Shown here: one piece after another, positions 35,237 through 46,529 of the stretch
Position numbering within the stretch: position 1 is the first letter of the stretch
Layout of the letters: each line of letters opens with the position of its first letter
From: Adiantum capillus-veneris
Taxonomy: Eukaryota > Streptophyta > Polypodiopsida > Polypodiales > Pteridaceae
Assembly (NCBI GenBank): GCA_014529385.2
Contig: CM043962.1
Coordinates: 126,694,970 to 126,758,969 of the forward strand
DNA: 64,000 nt
Direction of reading: 5' to 3'
The notes under the pieces: model-generated
The model's input: the letters and a program-made list of their open reading frames with translations, nothing else
Told to the model about the DNA's origin: nothing
Database searches by the model: none
Translations under genes and position numbers: made by a program

Positions 35237-37600
35237 TTGTCAGAGCTACCAACACTCATGCCTCCTTGTTGGGAGTACACATTCTTTGTTAGCTCGAGTG
35301 TTGGAAGGGAAACAATTGGTGCTGTGTTGCTACAACAAGATCCCCACAGTACAAGGATGCGACCCATCTACTTTGCTAGTAGGGTCATGAATGCTTTGGA
35401 GAGAGACTACACAGAAGCAGAACTCATGATGCTTTCTCTCATGTTTGCGGTGAGAAAGTTTAGATCCTACCTACTACCAAAACCTTTTGTAATTCTCACT
35501 GCAAAAAATTTGTTCCCTTGGGTGTCATCTCAAATGAATCTTAGTACTAGGATCTCAAAGTGGATTATGGAGTTGCAAGAGTTCCAATACTCTTTCAAGG
35601 TAGAAGATAGTGTGCGTGCACAATTGGCAGGGATTCTCACTTATAGGGTACATGAGAAGGAAATTAAGGTGCCTCAAGTAAAGACCCTACCATTGCCACC
35701 ACCAAAAAGTATTCCCAATGCTTTTACCTTGTTCTTTGATGGAGCTTTTCGACGAGCCACAGGGAAAGCAGGGGGAGGGCTAGTGTTGCTCAACCCAAGT
35801 GGAGAGGTGGTCACGAAAGAGAAGGTCAATCTACCAGGTTCAACTAGCAACAATGAAGCAGAATACGACACACTACTTCATGGTTTGAAGATGTGCATTG
35901 GCCAAGGGATAAAACGTCTCATGGTAAAAGGAGATGCACTTCTCATTGTTAAACAGATTTTAGGCATTTGGGCATGCAAGAATGAAAGCTTAAGGACAAA
36001 AGTTCATGCCATTCGTAGGATTTTTAATCAGTTTGAAGAAGTGCAACTATATCATATTCCGAGGAAACAAAATGAAGATGCCGATTTACTTGCACAACAA
36101 GCAATTACATGTGTTGAGAGAGAAGTGCAGGTCATCATGGTGGCAGCAGCTGTCAAGCAACCGAGATACCAGGGATTGGAGTCATTGGCTCCCATTATCG
36201 GCTACATTTTGGAGGGTGAGTTTCCACAAGACTTCACGAAGGCTCAGAAGAGGAGACTCATGAAGAAGGCAAGTTTCTATCTCTTCCTAGAAGGCTCCCT
36301 CTATCAAAAAGGGAAGGATCAAGTGTGCAGGAGAGTACCAACTATCGAGGAAATTCCAGCCATTCTAAAAGGTTTGCATGAAGAGGCATGTGGTGGTCAT
36401 TTTTCCCAAGAATCAACTATGAAGAAGATTTTGCTTGCGGGGTATGTTTGGCCAAGCTTGCATGTGGATGTTCAACATTGGTGTAAAAGCTGTCACAATT
36501 GTCAGATAAATGGAAATAGAAGGTTGGTGCATGGCCCGAGGCAAATAGTGCTTGCAAATGGACCCTTTGAAAAGTGGGGCATTGATGCTATGGGTCCTCT
36601 GCCTAGGACAAAAAATGGTAAACTCTACATTCTAGTGGCTGTAGACTATATGACTAGGTGGGTGGAAGCTCAAAGTGTGGCAAGAGTGAATGAGAGGACA
36701 GTTAGCAAGTTTGTGTACACTCACATTTGTTGCAGATTTGGCACACCTTTGGAGATTGTTTCTGATAATGGTCCAGGGTTTAGGAAGGGCTTGCTCACAG
36801 AAGTTTGTGAAGAGCTTCACATTCTACATCGTCATAGCACACCATACTACCCACAATCAAATGGTTTGGTGGAGAAGGCTAATGGTGTCATTGCAGGAAT
36901 CATTAGAAAGATGGTGCAAAACAAGACAAAATTATGGGATGACTTCTTGGATGGTGCCTTGTGGGCATATCGAACCACATACAGGGAAGCCACGGAGTTC
37001 ACACCATTTCACTTGGTCTATGGTCAAGAGGCTTTGCAGCCTATCGAGCTCAACATTCCAACAATGCGACTTCGTGGCAAAGGAGCACAAGATGATCAAG
37101 AGGTATGGATGGATCGACTTCTTACGTTAGTGGAGCTTGAGTGGAAAAGAGAAGCAGCATACGAGTGCTACAAGAGGAAAGCCACACAAGCGAAAGAAAC
37201 GCACGACAAGAAACGGAAGGACAAAGGAATCAAGGAAGGAGAGCTTGTGCTAAGGTATGACAATCGACTTGACAATCGTTTTGATGCCAAGTTTGAAACT
37301 AGATGGCAAGGGCCATACATAGTCAAGAAGGCTTTCAATTCTAGTTACTATCAGCTTATGGACTTGAATGGTAAAGAGCACTCCAGGAAGGTAAACGGGT
37401 ATCGCTTGAAGCACTATTTGAGTCGCCTTCTACCAAAGGATCTACCAAAGATCTATCCAAAGGCCGCTGTCTCATGTAAGTATTGTTACATGAAGCATGA
37501 GTGTAACTCCAGCCAAAATTCTGAGGGGCCAAACAATGAAGATCTCGTCAAGGACTCTAAAGCACTCTCTTTGGAAAAGATGCTCTATGATGGTACATGA
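35237..37600 (+). CDS. RNase H, archaeal-type RNase H and integrase of the Tat-type element
   Basis: A 787-codon open frame in three parts. (1) A degenerate RNase H (FFVSSSVGRETIGAVLLQQD, then TEAELMMLSLMFAVRKF), where Ser replaces the usual first catalytic Asp. (2) A second, archaeal-type RNase H at about residues 160-290: NAFTLFFDGAFRRATGKAGG, STSNNEAEYDTLLHGLKMC, VKGDALLIVKQI, IPRKQNEDADLLAQQA, with its Asp/Glu residues present. (3) Integrase: zinc domain (CGGHFSQ, CKSCHNCQ), then core D450, D510 and E546, with 35 residues between the last two, and a basic C-terminal domain ending near DLPKIYPKAAV. The dual RNase H is the known hallmark of the Tat branch. The ATG at 35237 may not be a true start, since the upstream RT is deleted and out of frame. 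Confidence 0.9.
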   Translation: MSELPTLMPPCWEYTFFVSSSVGRETIGAVLLQQDPHSTRMRPIYFASRVMNALERDYTEAELMMLSLMFAVRKFRSYLLPKPFVILTAKNLFPWVSSQMNLSTRISKWIMELQEFQYSFKVEDSVRAQLAGILTYRVHEKEIKVPQVKTLPLPPPKSIPNAFTLFFDGAFRRATGKAGGGLVLLNPSGEVVTKEKVNLPGSTSNNEAEYDTLLHGLKMCIGQGIKRLMVKGDALLIVKQILGIWACKNESLRTKVHAIRRIFNQFEEVQLYHIPRKQNEDADLLAQQAITCVEREVQVIMVAAAVKQPRYQGLESLAPIIGYILEGEFPQDFTKAQKRRLMKKASFYLFLEGSLYQKGKDQVCRRVPTIEEIPAILKGLHEEACGGHFSQESTMKKILLAGYVWPSLHVDVQHWCKSCHNCQINGNRRLVHGPRQIVLANGPFEKWGIDAMGPLPRTKNGKLYILVAVDYMTRWVEAQSVARVNERTVSKFVYTHICCRFGTPLEIVSDNGPGFRKGLLTEVCEELHILHRHSTPYYPQSNGLVEKANGVIAGIIRKMVQNKTKLWDDFLDGALWAYRTTYREATEFTPFHLVYGQEALQPIELNIPTMRLRGKGAQDDQEVWMDRLLTLVELEWKREAAYECYKRKATQAKETHDKKRKDKGIKEGELVLRYDNRLDNRFDAKFETRWQGPYIVKKAFNSSYYQLMDLNGKEHSRKVNGYRLKHYLSRLLPKDLPKIYPKAAVSCKYCYMKHECNSSQNSEGPNNEDLVKDSKALSLEKMLYDGT

Positions 37601-37611
37601 ATATACCATCA

Positions 37612-37628
37612 TCCTGGGGGAGGGCTAA
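37612..37628 (+). other. Polypurine tract of the Tat-type element
   Basis: CTGGGGGAGGGCTAA immediately precedes the 3' LTR. Confidence 0.85.
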
Positions 37629-39238
37629 TGATAGCCGTTTTTCGGCTCTCCATAATTGCTATACTAAGTTACTCCACCCTACCAAATTCACCCAAACGCT
37701 ATGGCTATCCCTACCATTTCATTGTACATAGGCGTGTGTGAGTTAGGGGGCTTTTCCCATATCTTCTTAAAAAACCCTCAGCTAGCTAGTCACTGGGCTA
37801 GTTGAGCCAAAAAAATAAAAAATAAAAAAAAATAAAAGTATATTATGGCCTCTTTGTGTGTAAATATTTCATTGTATATATGGCCTAAATATAGGGATTT
37901 TTTATAATTATTTTGATATTTTATTTAAATATTTCTACTTAGGTGTGTGTTTTATTAAACCTATGTACACCTTCTTTCATCCTCTTACACCATAATTATA
38001 TTTTTTGCCAATATGTACATACTCTAACCTCATATTTTTCTTTTATACAAATCACTCCCACATTTTCACCCTCACCCTCGTGAAAACAAAAAATTGATTT
38101 CTACTCATTGGTTACTTTTATTATATTATTTACTTGCATACCTTTTTCTCTTTCACCCAAAATAATTCAAGGAGGGACCATATCATATGATTCCAATATC
38201 TTTTCATATCCATAACTCCTCCATATTTTTATTATTATTTTTACTCATTATTCTAACACCATGTGCTCATTGAGCTAAAGTCCATGAATAGTCCATACAC
38301 CAGTCCCACCATGTATATATTTCTTATTTCACCAATAATCCTCCTCCATGCATGGGTCAAGGGCAACTTGAATGCTTTGTATTATAATATGACAAAGGAG
38401 GGGCTCACTCTTGGATGCATTGTACAAATTCAACAAAGGAGGGGGCCACTAAAAGACTTTTGCAGGCATAAAAAACAGGCTTTTTGGTGAGAATTTTGGC
38501 ACCTATCTCCACTCCGAATTTGGAGCGGTGGTCAAAAGAGACAATGTAGCCCACACTTTGAATAATCACCTCAAATTTTTTCATGATTTTTGAAGCTACC
38601 AGCGGTGAGCTATGATTTTTTGAGTGGACCCCAGTCTGCCCACTTTTCTCACAAGTAGCCCTTAGTCTTCTCTCACCCTTCCACACGCCTACTCACTCTT
38701 ACACATCCCTCCCTCTCCTTCCCTCACTCAAACCTGCAATTTCCATGGCTTCTCCCACCCTCTTCACCATTACCCTTCTCTCTCATCCCTATAGTTCTTT
38801 TATGAACCTCTACATACATACACCCTCTCCATGTCTCTCTCTATTGCTTCTATGTTACAATTTCATTTACCTCTCCTAAAATATCTAAAATTCAGCATCT
38901 TAACCATGATAACTTCTGCAAATTGAGGATTTTTCATCAACAAATCCTCTTTTCATCGTGGTGGTCAACCGTGGCGGCGGCGTAAAGAAGCGAAGAAGAA
39001 GAAGAAGACCAGCGGTCATTTTTTCCACAATCTACACAAGGGTGAGTTCAAGCTTCTTCAAAGCTTCACCATCTCAATGATTCTCTTTTAATTCACCCCT
39101 CTTCCTTCATCAAATCAACTCACTCTACCCATTGTAAATGTAACATTAACTTTCTAGTGATTACTAACGACTAACATACTAACACAAAATAGCATTGACC
39201 TAACCATAAAAGACACCTCACCTCAAGATATGTATAGT

Positions 39239-39295
<57 letters not shown>

Positions 39296-40322
39296 CCTTC
39301 CTTAAAACTTACTTTCACCTTATCTACCATCAATAATGCTCTCTTTTGAGCCCACACCCATGACTCAAGCAGACAAAGAAGGCCCGCAATGTTTTGATAT
39401 TCAAAAAAATCATAATCCTGATTTGTTAGCTTGTAAATTAGGATTTCCAATAATCTTAATGAGGGGTCTCCAACCTATAAATAGGCCCGTCTCCTTCTTG
39501 TAAAACAACCTCCAACATCTCACATAGCACCCCAACACTCTATGCGTGAGGAGAGACTTAGGTGTAGCAACCACTTGTGAGCTTCACTCTTGGTGTGAGA
39601 GAAGCCTTCAAGCTACACATTGCAAGTGAGAGAGCGTGAGTTCCACAAACCTCAAAACCACTATTGTATATGCTCCTTCATCATCAATAAATTGAGGTTT
39701 GGTGCATCAAAGGCGTGATTCGACGTTCAAATCTTCGTCCTTCCATTTGTGCAATACGGTTTGGAGAATTCAAGGTGACTTGTGTATTTGAGTTTTTATC
39801 GGTTGATCTTGATTTTAGAAAGTGTTTTAGTGTGTTTTTCATTGCCAGTTTTGTGTCCATTGTAAGAGGGTATTGTGGTGAGAGGTCTCCCACACCCTAA
39901 GACAGTGTGTGTGTGTGTTTTGGCAATGTTTAGCAATCACTAAGCATTGAGTGAGTTTAAACAAGTTCTACGATAGCATCATAACGAACCATCTCCATTT
40001 GCAAGTCACAAATACGGTATTATGCAAGACCCTTTTCTCTCTCTCTTCCCTTTGCTCTAGATCTCTCTGGTCCAGTTTGTGTGTGTCTTGGTGTGAGGTT
40101 GTTTGTGTGCGTTGTGTGGTGCATCTTCTTGGTTGTGCCAAAATCTTTCTTGCGTCCTAGTTCGCATACCATAACTAGGTGGTGCCCCTATCTTGTTTGG
40201 GTTTGGCTGTGGGTTTGTTGTTGTGTTGTGCTTGTGGTTGCCCCAGCCCCAATTGAGCAGCACGGGAGCCTTGAGGGGTGTTTAGAGGTCGCCTCTCTTG
40301 TTGCCCGCCCCGGACCGCCTCA
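37629..40322 (+). repeat. 3' LTR of the Tat-type element (2694 bp)
   Basis: Same termini and content as the 5' copy, with a shorter (CT)n tract at 39240-39293 and a 5-bp deletion near 39045. Confidence 0.95.
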
Positions 40323-40727
40323 GTACCTAAACGTAAAATGTGTCCTTCCCTATCGACAACAAACCCCTATGAGTCAAACAGTGTAACGCTAAAGCCAATG
40401 GTAGATCGTGGGAAGGGAAAGATCACAGAATGCTACACACCTAGTCCAGAGCTAGTTTGGGCTCCAAGGCAAAACCAATTTATTCCACCTAGCTCAGGAA
40501 GGGGGGAGTTCCATGAAGCTTCTAGCTCCTCATGTAATACATCCATAGAGGTAAAAGCTTCTACACAGCCTCCATCTATAGTAGTGGACCTCCATGAAGC
40601 TACAAAAGAATCTACACCTCCCAGTGTTCAAGAATCACCTGATGAACCACTTCAAGTTCGATCCTGGGAGAGTACCTTACCACCCTTGCAACTTGACAAG
40701 GCACCTAGGGTAATAGAAAACTACTAG
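40323..40727 (+). pseudogene. Second protease-like frame, continuation after the nested element
   Basis: The frame interrupted at 29339 continues here in register as PKRKMCPSLSTTNPYE and ends with TAG at 40725-40727. This part is Ser/Pro/Glu-rich with no recognised fold (GRGEFHEASSSS, PPSVQESPDEPLQVR), probably a disordered tail. Confidence 0.7.
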
Positions 40728-41009
40728 AAAAAATCCTCACCTATTACCAACTGGAACAATTGGTTTCAAAGGGTGACGACATCAATTCAAACGGTATGAT
40801 CTACCCAAGGAAGGGGGGAGTGGTTGTGGACATCCATCATTCACTTGCTTCCCTCTCAACCTTTCTCCCTGACCTCTTAATCTCCAATCTTAGGGAATGT
40901 ATATATAAAGCCTTATGCTCACAAAAACAAGATAAAAAAGTAAAAGAGAAAGAGCCATAACACAAATCATAAAAACAAATTATGCACAAGAACACGACCC
41001 TTGTAATAT
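40728..41009. other. Non-coding stretch with a polypurine-like tract and TATA motif
   Basis: AAGGAAGGGGGGAG (40807-40820) followed by TGGTTGTGG looks like a polypurine tract at an LTR start. TGTATATATAAAG lies at about 40898. If this is the true LTR start, the downstream 42828 LTR belongs to another copy. I found no matching 5' LTR for either interpretation. Confidence 0.4.
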
Positions 41010-41468
41010 TTGCACTCTAACCATCATCTATTTGCGTGTACAGATATGGCTAGTACGCTAGAGTCATCCACTCCTGCCTTGGGTGAGAGGTACCCTCGTT
41101 ACTTTTCACAAATATTTATTATGGTCTTTCCAGTGCTTGCATGTGAATGGGATTTGATAGGTACGCTAGCATGTGAGAGGAATTTTGAGGAGTTAGAATG
41201 GCTGATATGTCTCTTGACCACGTCTGATCCATACTTAGTAGTGAGCGTTTCTCCCATTGCACAAGCCTACCCTTTTGACCAAGATGACTATAGGCGTCTA
41301 GTGACCTTCTTAGTAAACATGCGCACCTATGATGAAGAAGAAAATTTACACGACTACACAGATGGCACATATGGTCTCATGGATGATGACTTTGTTTATC
41401 TCGACGACGAGGATAGGGGTTTAGCCTTAGGGTTTTCCCCCAACCTCTACAATATCCTATTCCCTTGA
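41010..41468 (+). CDS. Unrecognised 152-residue frame at the 3' end of the OTA-type element
   Basis: The frame begins MHSNHHLFACTDMASTLESS, with a second Met at 41046. It contains a mixed hydrophobic region (YFSQIFIMVFPVLACEWDL, WLICLLTTSDPYLVVSV) and an acidic tail (RTYDEEENLHDYTDGTYGLM, DDDFVYLDDEDRG) and ends LFP. It could be an accessory 3' frame of the element or chance. The hydrophobic stretches are too broken by charged residues for a clear membrane helix. YLDD here is not an RT motif, as no RT context surrounds it. Confidence 0.35.
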   Translation: MHSNHHLFACTDMASTLESSTPALGERYPRYFSQIFIMVFPVLACEWDLIGTLACERNFEELEWLICLLTTSDPYLVVSVSPIAQAYPFDQDDYRRLVTFLVNMRTYDEEENLHDYTDGTYGLMDDDFVYLDDEDRGLALGFSPNLYNILFP

Positions 41469-42827
41469 CTCTCTAGGGGGAGTGCAAATAATTAGGTTAG
41501 GGTTCCTTATGTTTTTTATTGTGTTCAATAAGTGTTGGTACCTTTTCCCACTAATGTGCCTCCTGGAGGTATTCCTTTTGTTTCCTAGTGTGTACAGGAG
41601 CGTGTTGCTATTGATAGGATTTGGACCTTCATGGAATCTTTATCTCGACTCACTCTTCAAATCAAGCGCGACCATCGACACAAACAGGTGTTTCTTATCC
41701 ATTAGCATTGCCCCTTATCTTTTTTGCATCTATGATTGTCTGCTTTGATTGTGATTGGTAGCCTAATATTCACCGCATTTGCTTAGTATCAAACATTTAA
41801 TTCAATGTAATTTTTTGTCATAATCACTTGTCAAGCAGTCCGACTAAGCTAGTTTGACCAAGTAAGGTGTTAGAAATCTTCTCTTAATACCATGGGGAAT
41901 GCCTTCCTAATAATCAATGGTTACTTAGGTTCTTAATCCGATTTAGGCAGCATTGTGTGAAATGTACTAGGGCTTTCTAGTGGGCTTGACCCTATTGACC
42001 TTTCGCTTAAGTATTATAAAGGGAGTTTACTAGTGTGATGAGCCTAGGGAGGTGTATCAGTGTTATATGACCCCCCAAAGTTACAAAATTAAAATGCTGA
42101 AAATGAACAAACAAAAAATCAAAGTGCCACACTGTAAAATCTTAAGCTGGAAGAGAAATCTTAGCTTGATTTGGTAATTCACTCACATGTATTGCCTATG
42201 GTACTAGAGCCCTAGAGGTTCCCAGTGTGGGCGCTTTTCCTTGAAAAGAAAAAAACTCAAGGCATACAAAATAAGCACACACATCAAATTGAATCACTGT
42301 GAAAAGACTTTGGGGGGTCAAAGAAAAAGTAATCAGTCAGGCGATGATTTCATGAGAAATCCCTTTTATGGTAGCTTAACTACAAGGTCTTCTAGATATA
42401 GCCTCTAGTCAGCCCTCGAACATGAATACTTGGCTCTCGCGATTAAACAACTTAATTGACCACAGAAAATTAAGAAGCTTACCCATGGTATTAATATTCG
42501 ATCTCTAGTGCCTTTCGACCGTCAAATTAGCGACCCCAGACTTGTTTAATTTTTTACCTTTACATCTATTTATGCATTTGATTACATTGCAATTTAATGT
42601 TCATTGCTGACAAATTGTTTGAAATTCTTTTACCAATCAATTTGTCTACCTAAAACTTCATATGCTTTTTGATCACTTAAGAGAATGCAATTATTTTGCC
42701 AATGTTGTTTGATTTTGCAGTGACTGAAGAAGGCTAAGGACATTCATATCAAATGCTCTTCCACCTCGACGAACGAGCTTCAACTCAATAGCTGCCGAGG
42801 ACGGAATCTACATCAGGAAGGGGGGCA
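41469..42827. other. 3' non-coding region of the OTA-type element
   Basis: No gene supported. A purine stretch TCTAGGGGGAG (41471-41481) lies just after the preceding frame. TGACCCCCCAAAGT (42068-42081) and its exact reverse complement (42307-42320) form a wide inverted repeat. A polypurine tract, AGGAAGGGGGG (about 42815-42825), ends directly before the LTR at 42828. Confidence 0.6.
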
Positions 42828-43496
<669 letters not shown>

Positions 43497-44394
43497 GGTA
43501 TCGGTGGTGGATTTTGCAGCGAATTACTCCTTCGAGGTGCAGAATGAGATTTAGTGAATGCATTGGTATTCAATGCAAGTGACAATATTGGTTTACATTT
43601 TTTACTTACGTGATGTGCTTGGTGCCATTCAGAAGAAAAGCCACTTCTACATCTCTGACGACAAAATCCACAGCACTTTATTTGGGCAACACTGATTTCT
43701 TGTGCATAATGAGTGGTTGCAAGTTCAAGGATGCAATGTCAAACGACATTGGATGTGGTCTGATGGTGCTACTTCACAATTTAAAGTAAGGTGCCCATTC
43801 TATTTTTTAACCAAATACGTCAATATGACAGATATTGAGATGATGCACAGTTTATTTGCATCTAGCCATGGAAAAGGGGAGCACAATGCGGCTGGTGTGG
43901 TGCTCAAACGAGCTCTCACATAGGAGAAATTGAAATCTAATGGATGGGTGTTACATAACACTTCATTTGTAGTTTCATTCCTCAACGCAACCCTCCAAAA
44001 ATAATGTCCACTAATAGGGAAGAGGGTCAATTGTATGTTTTGGGAGGTCAAGCTCAATGATTTACATAGAGACAGAGAGTGGGATTGCATGCAAATCAAA
44101 GAGTCTTGATCCTTTCATTGTGTCAATTGTTACAGTCAATCAAATATACATGGGCTAAGGTGCAGACCACTATCCTACTTTTTCCATGCACGCATGAAAG
44201 GCCAATGGAGGAGATATATAAACAAAGACCACATTGAGGGGTGGCAATTTTTGTGGATACAACCCATTGTCAATGATGAGAGTGAGAGAGAAGCATACAA
44301 TGATGAAGGTTACCAGGAGCACCCATTTACGCTGGCCACCATAAAAAGACACAGCACTTCAAGACCACTTGACAAGTACTTACATGCTACTTGA
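43497..44394 (+). pseudogene. DDE-transposase-like gene, catalytic part
   Basis: The frame resumes as VSVVDFAANYSFEVQNEI (43498 onward), continues as KSHFYISDD, then WMWSDGATSQFKVRCPFYFL (about 43750-43810), then HSLFASSHGKGEHNAAGVVL and KRAL (about 43846-43920). A TAG at 43921-43923 and later frame changes interrupt it. A tail with WRRYINKDHIEGWQFLW ends near 44394. Candidate acidic catalytic residues are the Asp of VVDFAANYS and the Asp of WSDG; HGKG is the family signature I recognise from memory. I cannot name the transposon superfamily. Several stops show decay. Confidence 0.6.
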
Positions 44395-46529
44395 CAAGCA
44401 CTAACAGTCCCCAAGCAAGTACTTACAAACCACTTGACAAGCACTTTCCAGTTCTTTGAGGGTAAATCTATCACCTGCACAGTAAGAACAATGTTTGTAT
44501 CCCCTGATACAACCACAATATAAACTAAATTATAAAAAATATGCTAAATTGACACGATAACTTTCCAAGACCACATTCATTTACTTTTGTATGTATTACA
44601 GGGAGTATTGGCAATTAGCTACACAGTGAGTGGGAGATTGGTGTCATGTATGTTAGCTACATAGGGAGTGTATGGGCTATAGGTGGTCCTCTATAGTTAT
44701 CTTCGACAAGATGGGAGCTTGAATATTTCTCCTTTTGCCAACATTGTCTCCAACAACAGTGCAACTCCACCATTGCAAAGACTCGTCTCTGCATCAAAAG
44801 GGCAATCTCTAACAATTTTTGCTCTATCAGCACTTTTTGCCCATTGCATCAAAACTCAGCCACATCCTCTTTTAGGAATTTTTCCATTGCCCCTTATTCT
44901 TCCTTTCTGGTTCAGGAAGAATTACATAGCTTGCAAGATCAATACAGTACATTTTATACAAGGAATCATCTAACACAAGTGTGTTTGGCTTATTGAACTC
45001 TAGGATGAGATTCCAGAATGTATCCAACTTTTTATAGAACATTGGTCTAAGAGCATTATCAAAGAACCAACTACTAGCATGGCACGTGTTTTGTGAGAGC
45101 TATCCACTCAAGAGTTTGTTTGGCTTGGGACAAGCACTTATCCATGGCATACTCCAAATTTCCATCCTCCACGTGATGTCCACACAAACACCTCTGCAAC
45201 CTGACTCACTGCTAGCAAGAACAACTCTACATCCTGTCGCATGTAGTAGGTTATGTTCGCATTCTCAAAGACTGCGAAATAGAGGAATCCTTGACTTGCG
45301 TTTATCGGGCTAAGTCTCGGGATTCATTAAAGCATCAAAAAGAATAGTGTGGAGGGCATTGCTCAATGTGCTCTACCTCATTAGTGGGTTGAAGGGTCTT
45401 CGAGCCAACAGCTTGAATTTTACCTACACAACGGTTAAGTTAGTCAAAATAAATGAACTTAAGACACACCATAGACACTGAGACTTAGGGATTATATATT
45501 TAGTGCCACAAAATAATACAATAGCATGAACAAAAAGCTACAAAGCTACAAGAATCTAAATCTTCTTGCACACTCAAGATTTGGGGGAAAATGGGTTAGT
45601 ACTTTTCTTGGGGTCTCAAGGAAGCCCATCCTCCATCTTCCTTTTCCTCTTCTTCCACAACTCTCCTACAAAAAGCTGAAGAGTCTCTTCTATGTTTGGG
45701 TCCATCTTCTCCTCTTCAGATTGCACACCCTTTATCGGAACAACTTAGCTCTAACCTAAGTCCGAAATGGCTTACTAACATCAATACCTATGTTGGCAAT
45801 AGGAAATCATGTAGGTGCATAGGTATTTGGTGGTGAACACATTGAACATGGGATAATCATATGTCTGAGGAAAACATGTAGACAATAACCAATATTACCT
45901 TGTGTGCTCACAGAACTAGGGACCTCCTTTAGGATGTCTACATCTCCAAGCTCATCAACATCCACAGATGGATTACAACCCTCAGAGTTTTTGTATTTCC
46001 TCTGGCAAGGTGTCCAGGTCAAAGGGATCATCCACATCATGCATGAACAACTTGGAAGTTACCCTTGCCAGCCTCTCACTCACCTGAGACATGACAAACA
46101 ATAACTATACATATCAAACGGTAGCATGATTCCTATTTTATGAGGGAGGCTTGCCTTACATATAGAATTCTCACATGCATTCCCAAGTTCCCAACATCTT
46201 GTTACAATAAGTATCTCCCACTAATAGTCTGAGACAATTCACTTGGGTTCGATCGCACAGAAAAAGGGTTGTACTTGTGGGCACATGACAGATAATAAAC
46301 ATCGATCGCATGCTTGCTTGGCAGCAGATGGACACATGCAACACAAGATCCACCAATCAGGACAACGTTAGCACCTAAGCTAGACTTGGCAGGTGGGGTA
46401 AACACTAGAAGGGTCCTGCCCTCTCTCTTCAAGAAGGTGCATGGCTCCTTCATGAATGAGTCCTATCTCCTTAGTTCACATATCACATGATCCATCTTCT
46501 CAACCAAAGCCTACACATGATGGAAAAAC
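44395..46529 (-). pseudogene. Unrecognised, heavily decayed minus-strand coding remnants
   Basis: Minus-strand frames with protein-like composition but many stops. The best piece, at 46202-46453, reads KEPCTFLKREGRTLLVFTPP, VLIGGSCVACVHLLPSKHAI and YYLSCAHKYNPF, with Cys/His spacing that could be a zinc site. Another, at 45807-46040, has DVDELGDVDILKEVPSSV. I do not recognise the family. A mobile-element gene is likely given the surroundings, but that is inference. Confidence 0.3.

Larger units (their letters stand above)
29340..40322 (+). mobile_element. Tat-type Ty3/gypsy element with long LTRs, nested in the OTA element
   Basis: LTRs of 2711 and 2694 bp (TG...CA) flank gag, protease, a deleted RT, two RNase H-like domains and integrase. 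Manual comparison gives about 15 LTR substitutions plus a few indels and a different (CT)n length, roughly 0.6% divergence, so this is the youngest insertion seen here. It interrupts the second protease frame between 29339 and 40323. GTA is shared at the junctions but I cannot show a clean 5-bp target duplication. The archaeal-type RNase H identifies the Tat branch. With its RT deleted it cannot be autonomous. Confidence 0.93.
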
